From contig NZ_VRKO01000016.1 of NCBI RefSeq assembly GCF_012271765.1, positions 62,001 to 126,000 of the forward strand: a stretch of 64,000 nucleotides of DNA, given 5' to 3'. This DNA comes from Erwinia rhapontici. Lineage in GTDB: Bacteria; Pseudomonadota; Gammaproteobacteria; Enterobacterales; Enterobacteriaceae. The notes under the pieces are model-generated. The model was given only the letters and a program-made list of their open reading frames with translations. It was not told where the DNA came from and searched no databases. Below, piece by piece: positions 35,562 to 45,508 of the stretch; the first letter of the stretch is position 1; every line of letters begins with the position of its first letter. The position numbers were made by a program, and so were the translations under genes.

Positions 35562-36614
35562 TTAAATGTCGACCTTCCAGTTGAGGGTTTCACCCGCCAG
35601 GAACGGCACCAGGGTGTGGCCGTCGCGGCCAACGGAGACGGATTCCGCCACGGTCCAGGGCTCACGAACCAGTGTCACGGTGCCTTGATTCAGCGGCAGG
35701 CCGTAGAAACGTGGGCCATTTTCGGAGCAGAAGGCTTCAAAGTGGGCCAGGGCGCCAATCTCTTCGAATACCGTGGCATAGGCGGAGAGCATTGAGGGGG
35801 CGTTAAATACCCCGGCACAGCCGCAGCTGGTTTCTTTACGATCGCGGGTATGCGGCGCCGTATCGGTGCCCAGGAAGAATCGGTCGTGACCGCTTGCCAC
35901 CGCGTCACGCAGTGCCTGCTGGTGAATGTTGCGCTTCAGGATGGGCAGGCAGTAGAGATGCGGGCGAATACCGCCCACCAGCATATGGTTGCGGTTAAAC
36001 ATCAGATGCTGAGGGGTGATGGTGGCACCAAGGAAACGATTGCCTTCCAGCACATACGCGGCCGCTTCTTTGGTGGTGATGTGTTCACACACCACTTTCA
36101 GCTCCGGAAATTGCAGGCGCAGCGGGTGCAGCACAGTCTCAATAAAACGCGCTTCACGGTCAAAAATATCGATATGCGCATCGGTGACTTCACCGTGGAT
36201 CAGCAGCGGCATGCCAATTTTCTGCATACGCTCCAGCACCGGGGCAATGGACGCAATGCTGGTCACGCCGTGCGCAGAGTTGGTGGTGGCGTGCGCTGGA
36301 TAGAGTTTTGCGGCGGTAAACACGCCTTCAGTGAAGCCGGTTTCGATCTCATCCGGGTCCAGACCGTCGGTAAGATAGCAGGTCATCAGCGGGGTAAAAT
36401 GATGCCCGGCAGGAACGGCAGCAAGAATGCGGTCACGGTAGGCACGGGCGGCAGCAACGCTGCTGACGGGTGGCACCAGGTTTGGCATAACAATGGCGCG
36501 TCCACACACCTCACTGGTAAACGGCACGACCGCCTCCAGCATATCACCATCACGCAGGTGGATGTGCCAGTCGTCAGGGCGGCGAATAATCAATTGCTGA
36601 GGTTGTGTGGTCAT
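35562..36614 (-). CDS. pyrC: Dihydroorotase (PyrC)
   Basis: 350-residue zinc enzyme of pyrimidine biosynthesis that cyclises carbamoyl aspartate to dihydroorotate. The metal-binding HIHLRDGD motif is at residues 17-24, followed by [13 protein letters not shown] with the carboxylated lysine, [30 protein letters not shown] and the catalytic [10 protein letters not shown]. The length matches the class II (E. coli) enzyme. The start at 36614 has GGAG about 8 bases upstream. It has its own leader, possibly with translational control. Confidence 0.96.
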   Translation of the reverse strand: MTTQPQQLIIRRPDDWHIHLRDGDMLEAVVPFTSEVCGRAIVMPNLVPPVSSVAAARAYRDRILAAVPAGHHFTPLMTCYLTDGLDPDEIETGFTEGVFTAAKLYPAHATTNSAHGVTSIASIAPVLERMQKIGMPLLIHGEVTDAHIDIFDREARFIETVLHPLRLQFPELKVVCEHITTKEAAAYVLEGNRFLGATITPQHLMFNRNHMLVGGIRPHLYCLPILKRNIHQQALRDAVASGHDRFFLGTDTAPHTRDRKETSCGCAGVFNAPSMLSAYATVFEEIGALAHFEAFCSENGPRFYGLPLNQGTVTLVREPWTVAESVSVGRDGHTLVPFLAGETLNWKVDI

Positions 36615-36660
36615 GCGATGTGCTCCGGCAGAGTGGGAAAAGGGCAGGTTTTGGCCGGGT
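36615..36660 (-). promoter_or_regulatory. pyrC leader with possible hairpin over the ribosome site
   Basis: On the minus strand CCGGC (36654-36658) near the presumed transcript start can pair with GCCGG (36625-36629), which overlaps the GGAG ribosome site. E. coli pyrC is controlled by CTP-dependent start-site choice that forms or avoids such a hairpin. The stem here is only 5 bp, so this is tentative. Confidence 0.35.
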
Positions 36661-36714
36661 ACAAAGGATAGGGATAAAACGGGGGGAATGCACCAGGTTT
36701 ATGCGCGCCGGGAT

Positions 36715-36741
36715 AAAAAACGGTACGGGCAGACCGTACCG
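36715..36741 (-). terminator. Terminator of yceB
   Basis: CGGTACGG and CCGTACCG form a perfect 8-bp stem with a 5-base loop, followed on the minus strand by six T residues, ten bases beyond the yceB stop. Confidence 0.88.
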
Positions 36742-36751
36742 CCTTGTTCTG

Positions 36752-37315
36752 TCAGTCAGTAAACGGGATCACCAGTTCACCAGGTTTTACTTCCAGCCCT
36801 TTCGCAAAGCGTTTCGCCAGCGATTCCGCTTTGCTGCGGTCTGTGCTTAATACATAAGCCGGTTTCTGATTGAAGTAATTCTTCAGCGACTCGTTAAGAT
36901 ATGGTGTCAGCGTTTTCAATACGCCTGCCATTTTCTCCGGCTGCACTGTCACATCAACCAGTTCCATATCTTTCAGATAGATCGCGCCTTCCTGCTGATT
37001 AAACACGGGCTGTGCTTTCATCTTTAACATCATTTCTGCCTGCTGCGGGCCAAACAGGGAACTGATGTTGACGTTAGCTTTGCCGGTCAGGGTGATTTTG
37101 TTTGGTTCTTCACGGCCAATCTGACTGCTAAGATCGCTCAGAGTAATATGCGCATCGGCCAGCCCGGAGACACCAATATTCTTCTCGTAGTTGTTATGTT
37201 TCACCAGCGCCTGGTTAACTTCCTGCTCGCTGATGCTGTACTGGGCAATATCATTACAGCCGCTGACCAAACCCGCTAACAGTAAAGCGCTAAGGCCAAA
37301 AAGTATTTTTTTCAT
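36752..37315 (-). CDS. yceB: YceB lipoprotein (DUF1439)
   Basis: 187-residue lipoprotein with signal KKILFGLSALLLAGLVSGC (lipobox VSGC), predicted periplasm-facing. The body has the DUF1439 pattern YSISEQEVNQAL, ADAHITLSDL, KITLTGKANVNISSLFGPQQAEM and AIYLKDMELVDVTVQPE, a fold related to lipid-binding tubular proteins. Function is unknown. It sits between pyrC and grxB with its own terminator. Confidence 0.93.
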   Translation of the reverse strand: MKKILFGLSALLLAGLVSGCNDIAQYSISEQEVNQALVKHNNYEKNIGVSGLADAHITLSDLSSQIGREEPNKITLTGKANVNISSLFGPQQAEMMLKMKAQPVFNQQEGAIYLKDMELVDVTVQPEKMAGVLKTLTPYLNESLKNYFNQKPAYVLSTDRSKAESLAKRFAKGLEVKPGELVIPFTD

Positions 37316-37468
37316 GATGTTCCTCTGTTTTCAATCACCGGTCGATCCTACCGGTGCAGGGGGATAGCATGCACCACTCGCGCCTGCCCGTCACCAGGAC
37401 AACGCTGAGAGAAACCGGGAAAAATGACAACGGAATGTGTCGGGCCACCGTTTGGCGGCCCGGACAGG

Positions 37469-38116
37469 TCAGGAAGCGGAAGAGGAGAGCAGGGTGATCT
37501 GGGTCTGTTTTGCCATATTGTCACGGTAATCCGCCACGCGGGTTGGGTATTCCACCCCGGCCACCAGCGTCAGGGAACGCAGCAGCGGGAACAGGTGGAT
37601 ATCGTCCAGCGACAATTCACCGCTCACGGCATTCGGTTTAACAATCAACTTGTCGAGTTTACGCAGGTCATCATTGATGTTTTTAATCCAGCCTGCTGAA
37701 TGTTCTCTCAGCTCAGCGAAATCACCGGCAACGGCCTGTTTTTTGTTTTTAAAATAGCTGCGTGCTTCCGGGGTCGCGAACTCGGCAAACGGGGCTTCTG
37801 CTACGCGCGGATACAGCAGTTTATTCACATAAGTGTGGACATGTCGCAGCCAGTCGCTGATCGCCGGATTGGTTTTACCGGTCAGCAGGGGATCATGATC
37901 CACCCGATCAATGTACTGCACGATATCCAGACTTTCCGGCATGCAGCTACCGTCTTCTTTCATCAGAATCGGGGCCATTTTCTGGCCGATCAGACGGTTT
38001 GGCGTGGCTTCGTCATCGTTCATCATCACCACCAGTTCAACCGGAATATTTTTCAGGCCGAAGATCATGCGGGCTTTCACGCAGAACGGGCAGTGGTCAT
38101 AAATATAGAGTTTCAA
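37469..38116 (-). CDS. grxB: Glutaredoxin 2 (GrxB)
   Basis: 215-residue GST-like glutaredoxin using glutathione to reduce protein disulfides. It begins KLYIYDHCPFCVKARMIFGLKN with active site CPFC (CPYC in E. coli) and has the helical GST C-terminal domain. The start is TTG at 38116: it gives exactly the E. coli length and N-terminus, and GGGGAA lies five bases upstream. ATG codons further upstream add unrelated residues. Cytosolic. In E. coli mdtH follows; here rimJ is next. Confidence 0.94.
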   Translation of the reverse strand: MKLYIYDHCPFCVKARMIFGLKNIPVELVVMMNDDEATPNRLIGQKMAPILMKEDGSCMPESLDIVQYIDRVDHDPLLTGKTNPAISDWLRHVHTYVNKLLYPRVAEAPFAEFATPEARSYFKNKKQAVAGDFAELREHSAGWIKNINDDLRKLDKLIVKPNAVSGELSLDDIHLFPLLRSLTLVAGVEYPTRVADYRDNMAKQTQITLLSSSAS

Positions 38117-38378
38117 GCGGTTCCCCTTAAATTGGGATAAATGATGAGCACTCATCAACTATCTGAATGTACAAAGGAAGTATGGAAGAGAACCCGCCAT
38201 AGGGCAAACCTGTCCCTGACATTCGTTGTTTTCTCCACAATTTTACGAATTTTTAATCGGCAGTGTTTTACCGGGGATTCGGATGGCGGTTATAGTAAAG
38301 CGATGGGGATAACGTGCTTTTTCGCCGATAAATCCCCCCCCGCAAACTTACACCCGGCCAGGGATTTCAGGAGAGAAG

Positions 38379-38972
38379 ATGTTTGGCTACCGTACTGCTG
38401 CGCCGAAAGTGCGCCTGACGACCGATCGACTGGTGGTTCGTCTTGTCAATGAGCGTGATGCCTGGCGACTGGCTGACTACTATGCGGAAAATCGCGCGTT
38501 CCTGAAACCCTGGGAACCCGTGCGTGATGAAAGTCACTGTTATCCCTCCGGCTGGCAGGCGCGGCTCGGGCTGATTGCAGAAATGCAGAAGCAGGGCAGC
38601 GCATTCTATTTCGCAGTGATGGACCCGGAGGAAAATGAAGTGCGCGGTGTGGCCAACTTCAGCAACATTTTGCACGGGTCATTTCATGCCTGCTACCTCG
38701 GTTATTCGCTGGGGGAAAAATGGCAGGGGCAGGGGATGATGTTTGAGGCGTTGCAAAGCGTAATTCGTTATATGCAGCGGCAGCAGCGCATTCACCGTAT
38801 TATGGCCAACTACATGCCACATAATCACCGTAGCGGCGGTTTACTGGCGCGCCTCGGCTTTGAAAAAGAGGGCTACGCCAAAGATTACCTTCTGATTGAC
38901 GGGCGCTGGCAGGACCATGTTCTGACGGCGCTGACCTCCCACGAATGGACGCCGGACCGGCGCGGAGTGTAA
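38379..38972 (+). CDS. rimJ: Ribosomal protein S5 alanine N-acetyltransferase (RimJ)
   Basis: 197-residue GNAT-fold acetyltransferase that modifies the N-terminal alanine of S5 and assists 30S assembly. Family blocks: [46 protein letters not shown] (acetyl-CoA site) and [35 protein letters not shown] 38379 has AGGAGAGAAG in front. It starts a same-strand cluster with yceH seven bases downstream, then mviM and murJ. The 260 bases between grxB and rimJ contain no trace of mdtH. Confidence 0.95.
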   Translation: MFGYRTAAPKVRLTTDRLVVRLVNERDAWRLADYYAENRAFLKPWEPVRDESHCYPSGWQARLGLIAEMQKQGSAFYFAVMDPEENEVRGVANFSNILHGSFHACYLGYSLGEKWQGQGMMFEALQSVIRYMQRQQRIHRIMANYMPHNHRSGGLLARLGFEKEGYAKDYLLIDGRWQDHVLTALTSHEWTPDRRGV

Positions 38973-38979
38973 CCCCCAG

Positions 38980-39633
38980 ATGATCAAAACCCCTTTTACC
39001 GCCGTTGAAGCGCGCGTCATCGGCAGCCTGTTGGAAAAACAGGTCACTACTCCGGATCAGTATCCGATGTCGCTTAACGGCGTCGTGACCGCCTGTAACC
39101 AGAAGTCCAACCGTGAGCCGGTGATGTCGCTGACCGATAGCGATGTACAGAACACCCTCGATTTGCTGGTGAAAAAACACCAACTGACGGCGTTGAACGG
39201 TTTTGGCAGCCGGGTAGTGAAGTATGAACAGCGTTTTTGTAACTCTGAGTTTGGTCAGTTGAAGTTTACTGCTGCCGAAGTGGCGGTGATCACAACACTG
39301 CTGCTGCGTGGCGCACAGACGCCGGGTGAGTTGCGCACCCGCACTACGCGTATGCATGATTTTGCCGATATATCCGAAGTGGAACAGACGCTGGAGCGGC
39401 TGGCACAGCGCGAATCCGGCGCACTGGTGGTGCGTCTGGCACGTGAACCGGGTAAACGCGAAAGCCGCTTTATGCATCTGTTTAGCGGTGATGTGGATGA
39501 AGGTTCACTGGCTGCCAGCCCTGTTAATGACCATGACAGCGGGCTGGAAGCGCGGGTGGCCTCCCTTGAACAACAGGTTGTGGCACTGCAACAGCAGCTT
39601 GCCCGGCTACTGGCCGTACAGGAGGCAGAATGA
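38980..39633 (+). CDS. yceH: YceH (DUF480) protein
   Basis: 217-residue cytosolic protein with two winged-helix-like DUF480 repeats: [40 protein letters not shown] and [24 protein letters not shown]. The C-terminal segment [24 protein letters not shown] is a coiled coil. Function is unknown. Its stop overlaps the mviM start, indicating translational coupling. Confidence 0.93.
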   Translation: MIKTPFTAVEARVIGSLLEKQVTTPDQYPMSLNGVVTACNQKSNREPVMSLTDSDVQNTLDLLVKKHQLTALNGFGSRVVKYEQRFCNSEFGQLKFTAAEVAVITTLLLRGAQTPGELRTRTTRMHDFADISEVEQTLERLAQRESGALVVRLAREPGKRESRFMHLFSGDVDEGSLAASPVNDHDSGLEARVASLEQQVVALQQQLARLLAVQEAE

Positions 39634-40553
39634 GTGCATTAAAAGTGGGGATCGTCGGTTTGGGCGGCATTGCGCAAAAAGCCTGGTTGCCGGTGCTGAC
39701 GAAGACAGATGGCTGGCAGATTGCTGGCGCGTTCTCACCGAATCAGGAAAAGGCGCGCCCGGTCTGCGATAGCTATCGCATTCCCTTACTCAGCTCCCTT
39801 GACGATCTGGCGGCGGCCAGCGATGCCGTGTTTGTCCACAGCACCACTGCCAGCCACTATGCGATCGTCGATCGGCTGTTACGCGCCGGGGTGGATGTCT
39901 GCGTTGATAAACCTCTGGCGGCTACGCTGAGTGAGGCGGAGCGGCTGGTGGACCTGGCCGATAAGCGCGGACGCAAACTGATGGTGGCCTTTAACCGCCG
40001 TTTTGCACCACGCTACCTTCAGTTGAAGTCAGCGCTGTTGCAACCGGCGACGATACGTATGGATAAACACCGCAGTGATAGCGTGGGGCCACAGGATCTG
40101 TTTTTCACCTTGCTGGATGACTATTTGCATGTGGTCGACAGCGTGCTGTGGCTGGGTGGCGGGGAAGGAAAGTTGTTGAGTGGCACGTTGCAGACCAACG
40201 ACAGTGGGCAGATGCTGTATGCCGAACACCACTTTAACGTGGCGGGTGTTCAGGTCACGACCAGTATGCATCGTCGTGCTGGCAGCCAGATGGAACGCGT
40301 GATGGCGGTGGACGAGGGGGCGGTCTATCAGGTCAGCGATATGCGTGACTGGCAGCAGGAGAAAGCAGGGCAGATCAGTATTGACCCCATCCCCGGCTGG
40401 CAGAGCACGCTGGAGCAGCGTGGTTTTGTCGGCGCAGCGCATCATTTTATCCGCTGCGTGGAAAATCAGACAATGCCGCAAATCAGCGGCGAGCAGGCGC
40501 TGCTGGCCCAGCGTATGGTCGAAAAATTATGGCGTGATGCCGAGCGGGAATAG
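39630..40553 (+). CDS. mviM: Gfo/Idh/MocA-family oxidoreductase MviM
   Basis: 307-residue NAD(P)-dependent oxidoreductase-like protein. N-terminal Rossmann fold with [53 protein letters not shown] (DKP in place of the usual EKP) and [11 protein letters not shown]; the C-terminal alpha/beta domain follows. The substrate is unknown; the gene precedes murJ in Enterobacterales. It overlaps yceH by four bases (ATGA). Confidence 0.93.
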   Translation: MSALKVGIVGLGGIAQKAWLPVLTKTDGWQIAGAFSPNQEKARPVCDSYRIPLLSSLDDLAAASDAVFVHSTTASHYAIVDRLLRAGVDVCVDKPLAATLSEAERLVDLADKRGRKLMVAFNRRFAPRYLQLKSALLQPATIRMDKHRSDSVGPQDLFFTLLDDYLHVVDSVLWLGGGEGKLLSGTLQTNDSGQMLYAEHHFNVAGVQVTTSMHRRAGSQMERVMAVDEGAVYQVSDMRDWQQEKAGQISIDPIPGWQSTLEQRGFVGAAHHFIRCVENQTMPQISGEQALLAQRMVEKLWRDAERE

Positions 40554-40695
40554 GTTTACAACACAAACCCCGTAACAATCCACTGTGGTTATTTCCTTTC
40601 ACTTCAGTAGACTATCCGCACCTTAAATGGCCCGAAGATCATCGGGCTGTGATTGTCGCAAGCCGGTCTTCCCGGATATCAGAATCAGGAATTAC

Positions 40696-42234
40696 ATGAA
40701 CCTGTTGAAATCACTGGCAGCGGTCAGCTCCATGACCCTGTTTTCACGTGTGCTGGGCTTTGTGCGTGATGCCATTGTGGCACGCGTGTTTGGCGCGGGG
40801 ATGGCGACCGATGCCTTCTTTATTGCTTTCAAATTGCCAAACCTGCTGCGCCGTATTTTTGCCGAAGGCGCATTTTCTCAGGCCTTTGTGCCGATTCTTG
40901 CGGAGTACAAAAGCAAGCAGGGTGAAGAAGCGACCAAAGTCTTTATTGCCTATGTGTCAGGGCTGCTTACCCTGGCTCTGGCGATTATCACGGTGCTGGG
41001 GATGTTCGCGGCTCCCTGGGTGATCCTGATTACCGCCCCGGGTTTTGCCGACACACCGGACAAGTTTGCGCTGACGTCTTCGCTCTTGCGGGTCACCTTT
41101 CCTTATATTCTGCTGATTTCGCTGGCGTCGCTGGCGGGGGCGATCCTCAACACCTGGAACCGTTTTTCCGTTCCCGCCTTTGCACCCACGTTACTGAACG
41201 TCAGTATGATCGGCTTTGCGCTGTTTGCGGCACCGCACTTTCATCCTCCCGTCATGGCACTGGCATGGGCGGTGGTCGCGGGGGGCGTGCTGCAACTGGG
41301 TTATCAGCTGCCGCATCTGAAGAAAATCGGCATGCTGGTGTTGCCGCGCCTTAACCTGAAGGATGCGGGCGTGTGGCGTGTGATGCGTCAGATGGGGCCG
41401 GCGATCCTCGGTGTGTCAGTCAGCCAGATTTCGTTGATCATCAATACCATCTTTGCCTCCTTCCTCGTGTCCGGTTCGGTATCGTGGATGTACTACGCTG
41501 ACCGTCTGATGGAATTTCCTTCCGGGGTGCTGGGCGTGGCATTGGGCACCATTCTGCTGCCTTCGCTGGCGAAGAGTTTTGCCAGCGGTAACCAGGACGA
41601 GTATTCCAAACTGATGGACTGGGGGCTGCGCCTCTGCTTCCTGCTGGCACTGCCCAGCGCGGTAGCGCTGGGGATTCTGGCGAAACCGCTCACCGTGTCG
41701 CTCTTCCAGTACGGCAAGTTCAGCGCATTTGACGCCGCCATGACGCAGCGGGCGCTGGTGGCTTATTCGGTCGGACTGATGGGGCTGATTGTGGTTAAGG
41801 TGCTGGCGCCGGGTTTTTACTCGCGACAGAACATCAAAACCCCGGTGAAGATTGCGCTGTTTACGCTGCTGGCCACGCAGGTGATGAACCTGGCGTTTAT
41901 CGGCCCGCTGAAACACGCCGGGCTGTCGCTGTCTATCGGTCTGGCTGCCTGTCTTAACGCCGCGCTGCTCTACTGGCAACTGCGTAAGCAGGATATTTTC
42001 CAGCCGCAGCCGGGCTGGTTCAGTTTCCTGATGCGTCTGGGGATTGCTGTTGTTGTGATGGCAGCGGCGCTGCTGGGCATGATGTACGTGATGCCTGACT
42101 GGGCCAGCGGCAATATGTTGTCGCGTTTGCTGCGTCTGGCCGCGGTCTGCGCGGTGGGAGGGGGTGTCTATTTTGTTGTGTTGGGTGCTCTTGGTTTCCG
42201 CCCGCGTCACTTCTCTCGCCGAACGGCGCAGTAA
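40696..42234 (+). CDS. murJ: Lipid II flippase MurJ (MviN)
   Basis: Essential inner-membrane flippase for peptidoglycan lipid II, MOP superfamily, with about 14 hydrophobic helices in 512 residues (511 in E. coli). Conserved stretches include [58 protein letters not shown] and [38 protein letters not shown] 40696 with AGGA upstream was chosen over an in-frame codon 23 positions earlier, which would add a polar leader. It is the last gene before the convergent flagellar genes. Confidence 0.97.
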   Translation: MNLLKSLAAVSSMTLFSRVLGFVRDAIVARVFGAGMATDAFFIAFKLPNLLRRIFAEGAFSQAFVPILAEYKSKQGEEATKVFIAYVSGLLTLALAIITVLGMFAAPWVILITAPGFADTPDKFALTSSLLRVTFPYILLISLASLAGAILNTWNRFSVPAFAPTLLNVSMIGFALFAAPHFHPPVMALAWAVVAGGVLQLGYQLPHLKKIGMLVLPRLNLKDAGVWRVMRQMGPAILGVSVSQISLIINTIFASFLVSGSVSWMYYADRLMEFPSGVLGVALGTILLPSLAKSFASGNQDEYSKLMDWGLRLCFLLALPSAVALGILAKPLTVSLFQYGKFSAFDAAMTQRALVAYSVGLMGLIVVKVLAPGFYSRQNIKTPVKIALFTLLATQVMNLAFIGPLKHAGLSLSIGLAACLNAALLYWQLRKQDIFQPQPGWFSFLMRLGIAVVVMAAALLGMMYVMPDWASGNMLSRLLRLAAVCAVGGGVYFVVLGALGFRPRHFSRRTAQ

Positions 42235-42249
42235 GAGAATAACAAACAG

Positions 42250-42280
42250 AAAAACCCCGCAGCGCAAGGGCGCAGCGGGG
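42250..42280 (-). terminator. Terminator of flgMN
   Basis: CCCCGCAGCGC and GCGCAGCGGGG form a long stem with one mismatch; on the minus strand it is followed by a T run. It lies about 30 bases beyond flgN and between convergent murJ and flgN. Confidence 0.8.
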
Positions 42281-42306
42281 TAAAGTCGAACACGGGTTGA
42301 CGGATA

Positions 42307-42738
42307 TTATGCTTTGCGACTTACCGGAGCGCTGGTAATCGCATGTCCGTCAGGGCCATAAAATTTTTGTGACTGATAAGGCTTCAAGACTTGCAGCGCA
42401 TGCTCGTTATGACTGATCTGATGGTTGAGCAACATACCGTTATGTAAATTGGTATCACGCAGTTTTACCGTCTGTTCCTGAATAGCCGCCCAGCGCCGTG
42501 CAAGTGCCGGGTGCTGGCTGTAAGGCACATGCATACCAGTGACTTTTTCGGCGTCACGACGCATATCTTCCAGGAAATTGAGGGTAGCCAGTAAAGAGCT
42601 TTTATCCTCGGTAATCCGTTGCAATAAGCTGCTGTTGACCTGACCTGCCGAGAGCTGTTCTTGCTCCGCATTCATGACATCGGCCAGCGACGAAAGAACT
42701 TCAAGCATTTTATCAAGTGCGTTTTGCAGCTTATCCAT
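42307..42738 (-). CDS. flgN: Flagellar export chaperone FlgN
   Basis: 143-residue helical cytosolic chaperone for the hook-filament junction proteins FlgK and FlgL, which are encoded at the other end of this cluster. The sequence is Leu/Gln-rich coiled coil (LQNALDKMLEVLSSLADVMNAEQEQL, LNFLEDMRRDAEK). It lies three bases after flgM and is transcribed with it. Confidence 0.93.
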   Translation of the reverse strand: MDKLQNALDKMLEVLSSLADVMNAEQEQLSAGQVNSSLLQRITEDKSSLLATLNFLEDMRRDAEKVTGMHVPYSQHPALARRWAAIQEQTVKLRDTNLHNGMLLNHQISHNEHALQVLKPYQSQKFYGPDGHAITSAPVSRKA

Positions 42739-42741
42739 GGG

Positions 42742-43044
42742 TTAATTACCTTGCAGTGAGTCTTTAGCTTCCTGAATCAGTGCGTCGGCAATTTTGCCGG
42801 TGTCCATCTTCAGTTCGCCGTTGCGAATTGCATTCTTCAGCTCTTCAACGCGAGCCGTATTAATGTCCTGTGAGCTGGCTTTGCTCAACTGTGACTGTGC
42901 GCCGCTGAGAACAACCTGAGTGCCGGTTGTGGTTTCAGTGGTTTTGCTTTCTGCTGCACGCGCTTTTGGCTGGGCAACATCATTGGTATCACGTGACTGT
43001 ACAGTGCTTGCCGGTTTCAATGCCTGGGTTCTGTCGATGCTCAT
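42742..43044 (-). CDS. flgM: Anti-sigma-28 factor FlgM
   Basis: 100-residue protein that holds sigma-28 (FliA) inactive until the hook is finished and FlgM is exported. N-terminus MSIDRTQALKPASTVQSRD is disordered and exported; the C-terminal helices (ARVEELKNAIRNGELKMDTGKIADALIQEA) bind sigma-28. A sigma-28 promoter lies upstream in addition to read-through from flgA. Confidence 0.95.
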   Translation of the reverse strand: MSIDRTQALKPASTVQSRDTNDVAQPKARAAESKTTETTTGTQVVLSGAQSQLSKASSQDINTARVEELKNAIRNGELKMDTGKIADALIQEAKDSLQGN

Positions 43045-43117
43045 ATGCGCTCCTGTTAACTCAGGTTCTCACAACCTGATGTTCAATATTCTAATAGTAC
43101 AATGACCGTTATAAACA

Positions 43118-43144
43118 CTATCGGCAGAACTGTAGCCTTCTTTA
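43118..43144 (-). promoter_or_regulatory. Sigma-28 promoter of flgM
   Basis: On the minus strand TAAAGAAG-N11-GCCGATAG matches the sigma-28 consensus (TCAAGTTT-N11-GCCGATAA) with exact 11-base spacing, about 75 bases before the flgM start and just past the flgA stop. Confidence 0.85.
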
Positions 43145-43149
43145 GTGGT

Positions 43150-43818
43150 TTATAGCGATATCAGAATATTCCCATTAGCGTCGACCTTACCCATCACGAT
43201 TTGCCCTGAACTCATCCGAACTCTGACCGGTTGCGTGGACGTGGCATTGTTCAGTGCCTTGCCTTCGCTGCTGATATTAAACCCTTCACCGCTGGCGGTA
43301 ACGGTAACCATCTGGCCTGCTTTCACTCGCCACGGTTGGCGCATCATCATCAGTGTGACGGGCTGACCGGGATTGATATCGCGCAGGGCAATAGCGCCGA
43401 CCGCGTCCGCGGGGCTCGTCAGGGTGCGGGCGGGCAGGGTATCCAGTCGGCCCTGCTCCATTCGCATATCACTGGCGGAGATCGTCGCGCCGCGCGGCAC
43501 CTGGCGGGTGGCAACCAGATATTGGCCGCTGACCTGAACCTGTACCTGAATATAACGTCGATTCTGATCGCAATTGGCAGCAACGCTGATATTGCCCCAC
43601 ATGCGGCTGTTGCCCGGCAGTGAGAACTGCGGTTGCTCACAGGCAGGCCACATCGTCTGCGGAGTTTTCACCACCACGGTGAGGTTATCGGCAGACTGCC
43701 CGCTTTGCCCATAGCGATTTTTAAAAAATTCATTGAGCTGTGCGTTAAGGTCGACAGCACTGGCAGAGACGCTTATCAGAGCGAGTAAAACGGCCAGTAG
43801 TCGTGTGAATCCTCGCAT
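43150..43818 (-). CDS. flgA: Flagellar P-ring chaperone FlgA
   Basis: Periplasmic chaperone that helps FlgI assemble into the P ring. The 222 residues from ATG 43818 start with a signal peptide (RLLAVLLALISVSASA) and carry the C-terminal SAF domain with RQVPRGATISASDM and the tail VRVRMSSGQIVMGKVDANG. The start has a GGGGG-type ribosome site about six bases upstream; an ATG eight codons earlier lacks one. It is divergent from flgB across 156 bases that should hold the FlhDC-dependent promoters. Confidence 0.93.
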   Translation of the reverse strand: MRGFTRLLAVLLALISVSASAVDLNAQLNEFFKNRYGQSGQSADNLTVVVKTPQTMWPACEQPQFSLPGNSRMWGNISVAANCDQNRRYIQVQVQVSGQYLVATRQVPRGATISASDMRMEQGRLDTLPARTLTSPADAVGAIALRDINPGQPVTLMMMRQPWRVKAGQMVTVTASGEGFNISSEGKALNNATSTQPVRVRMSSGQIVMGKVDANGNILISL

Positions 43819-43974
43819 CAGAGACCCCCTTAATTTCAACATGGCACCGATTCTACCCTCAGATGCATATTGTCAAGGCGCAAATTAGCGACGATTTTTA
43901 GCGCTATTCAAACGATAGTCCTTTCCCCCTCGAGATTATGCTGTCAGCTCTAAATTCTCACTTGCGGAGGACGC

Positions 43975-44388
43975 ATGCTCGACAAACTGGACGCAGCACT
44001 ACGGTTTAACACCGAAGCCCTGAACCTGCGTGCACAGCGACAGGAAATCCTGGCATCCAATATCGCCAATGCTGACACGCCGGGCTATCAGGCTCGCGAT
44101 ATCGATTTCGCCAGCCAGATGAATAAGGTGCTGGAACAAGGGCGGGCGCAGGGTTCCGGGCTGTCGCTGGCGGTGACGTCGGCACGCCATATTCCTGCGG
44201 AAAATCTTCAACCGCCTTCGATGGACCTGATGTACCGCATTCCTGACCAGCCTGCGCTGGACGGTAACACGGTAGATATGGACCGCGAACGCACAGAGTT
44301 TGCCGATAACAGTCTGAAATATCAGACGGATTTGATGGCTATCAGCAGTCAGATTAAAGGCATGATGTCTGTGCTACAGGGGCAATAA
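43975..44388 (+). CDS. flgB: Flagellar proximal rod protein FlgB
   Basis: 137-residue rod subunit secreted by the flagellar type III system. Rod/hook N-terminal motif [29 protein letters not shown] and a C-terminal amphipathic helix are visible. GCGGAGG precedes the start. First gene of the flgB-flgL run; it sits three bases before flgC. The upstream 43819-43974 region contains TATGCT near 43938 as a possible -10 element. Confidence 0.96.
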   Translation: MLDKLDAALRFNTEALNLRAQRQEILASNIANADTPGYQARDIDFASQMNKVLEQGRAQGSGLSLAVTSARHIPAENLQPPSMDLMYRIPDQPALDGNTVDMDRERTEFADNSLKYQTDLMAISSQIKGMMSVLQGQ

Positions 44389-44390
44389 CA

Positions 44391-44795
44391 ATGGCACTTT
44401 TAAATATTTTTAATATTGCCGGTTCGGCAATGGCTGCACAGTCACAGCGTCTTAACGTCAGTGCCAGTAACCTGGCCAACGCCGACAGCGTTACCGGGCC
44501 GGATGGTCAGCCCTATGTAGCGAAACAGGTAGTGTTTCAAACCGACGCGGCACCCGGGTCCCCGACGGGTGGCGTGAAAGTGGCGCAGGTGATCGATGAT
44601 CCTGCCCCGGCACGTCTGGTGTATGAGCCCGGTAACCCGATGGCCGATGCCAAAGGTTACGTGAAAATGCCCAATGTGGATGTAGTAGGAGAAACGGTGA
44701 ACACCATGTCAGCCTCGCGCAGTTACCAGGCCAATGTTGAGGTTTTAAACACCGTTAAACAGATGATGTTGAAAACCTTAACCATGGGTCAATAA
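44391..44795 (+). CDS. flgC: Flagellar proximal rod protein FlgC
   Basis: 134-residue proximal rod subunit. Begins [33 protein letters not shown], the conserved rod-family motif with SNLANA, and ends in [24 protein letters not shown], the coiled C-terminal helix. Length equals the E. coli protein. Twelve bases precede flgD. Confidence 0.97.
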   Translation: MALLNIFNIAGSAMAAQSQRLNVSASNLANADSVTGPDGQPYVAKQVVFQTDAAPGSPTGGVKVAQVIDDPAPARLVYEPGNPMADAKGYVKMPNVDVVGETVNTMSASRSYQANVEVLNTVKQMMLKTLTMGQ

Positions 44796-44806
44796 GGAGC
44801 TTCCCG

Positions 44807-45478
44807 ATGAGTATTGCTGTTGGTGTAAATGAAAAGCAGGCCACCACGACGCTGCAATCTTCCTCGTCTTCTTCTGATACGTCAGCGGCGGACTTGCAGA
44901 GTAACTTCCTGACGCTGCTGGTCACCCAGTTGCAGAATCAGGACCCGACCAATCCGATGGATAACAGTCAGCTGACCTCGCAGCTGGCACAAATTAATAC
45001 CCTCAGTGGTATTGAGAAACTGAACACCACGCTGGGATCCATTTCCGGTCAGATTACCTCCGGCCAGTCCTTGCAGGCCTCGACCCTGATTGGTCACGGC
45101 GTGATGGTCAATGGTTCACAGGTATTGGTCGGCAACAGCACCACTACGCCGTTTGGCGTTGAGCTGGGGCAGGCTTCCACTGCGACCACCGCCACCATTA
45201 AAGATGGCAGTGGTGCCGTGATCCAGACTATTGAGCTGGGCGCACAAACTGCTGGTGTACACACCTTCCAGTGGGACGGTAAAGCGGCCGATGGTAGCGT
45301 CGCGGCCGATGGTAAATACACCGTTTCAATCAGCGCCAGCAATGCCACCGGTCAGCTGGTTGCACAGCCGTTGAACTATGCCTTAGTGAACGGCGTGAGC
45401 AGCACGGCCAAAGGGGCTGTACTTGACCTGGGCACCATGGGGACGACCACCCTGGAAAACGTACGTCAGATTATTTAA
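44807..45478 (+). CDS. flgD: Flagellar hook capping protein FlgD
   Basis: 223-residue scaffold that caps the growing hook and promotes FlgE polymerisation. The N-terminal region contains NFLTLLVTQLQNQDPTNPMDNSQLTSQLAQINTLSGIEKLN, the signature of the family; the C-terminal part has the FlgD Ig-like fold (HTFQWDGKAADGSVAADGKYTVSISA). Confidence 0.96.
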   Translation: MSIAVGVNEKQATTTLQSSSSSSDTSAADLQSNFLTLLVTQLQNQDPTNPMDNSQLTSQLAQINTLSGIEKLNTTLGSISGQITSGQSLQASTLIGHGVMVNGSQVLVGNSTTTPFGVELGQASTATTATIKDGSGAVIQTIELGAQTAGVHTFQWDGKAADGSVAADGKYTVSISASNATGQLVAQPLNYALVNGVSSTAKGAVLDLGTMGTTTLENVRQII

Positions 45479-45508
45479 TCCACTAATTTATGCTTCAGGA
45501 GTGACAAC

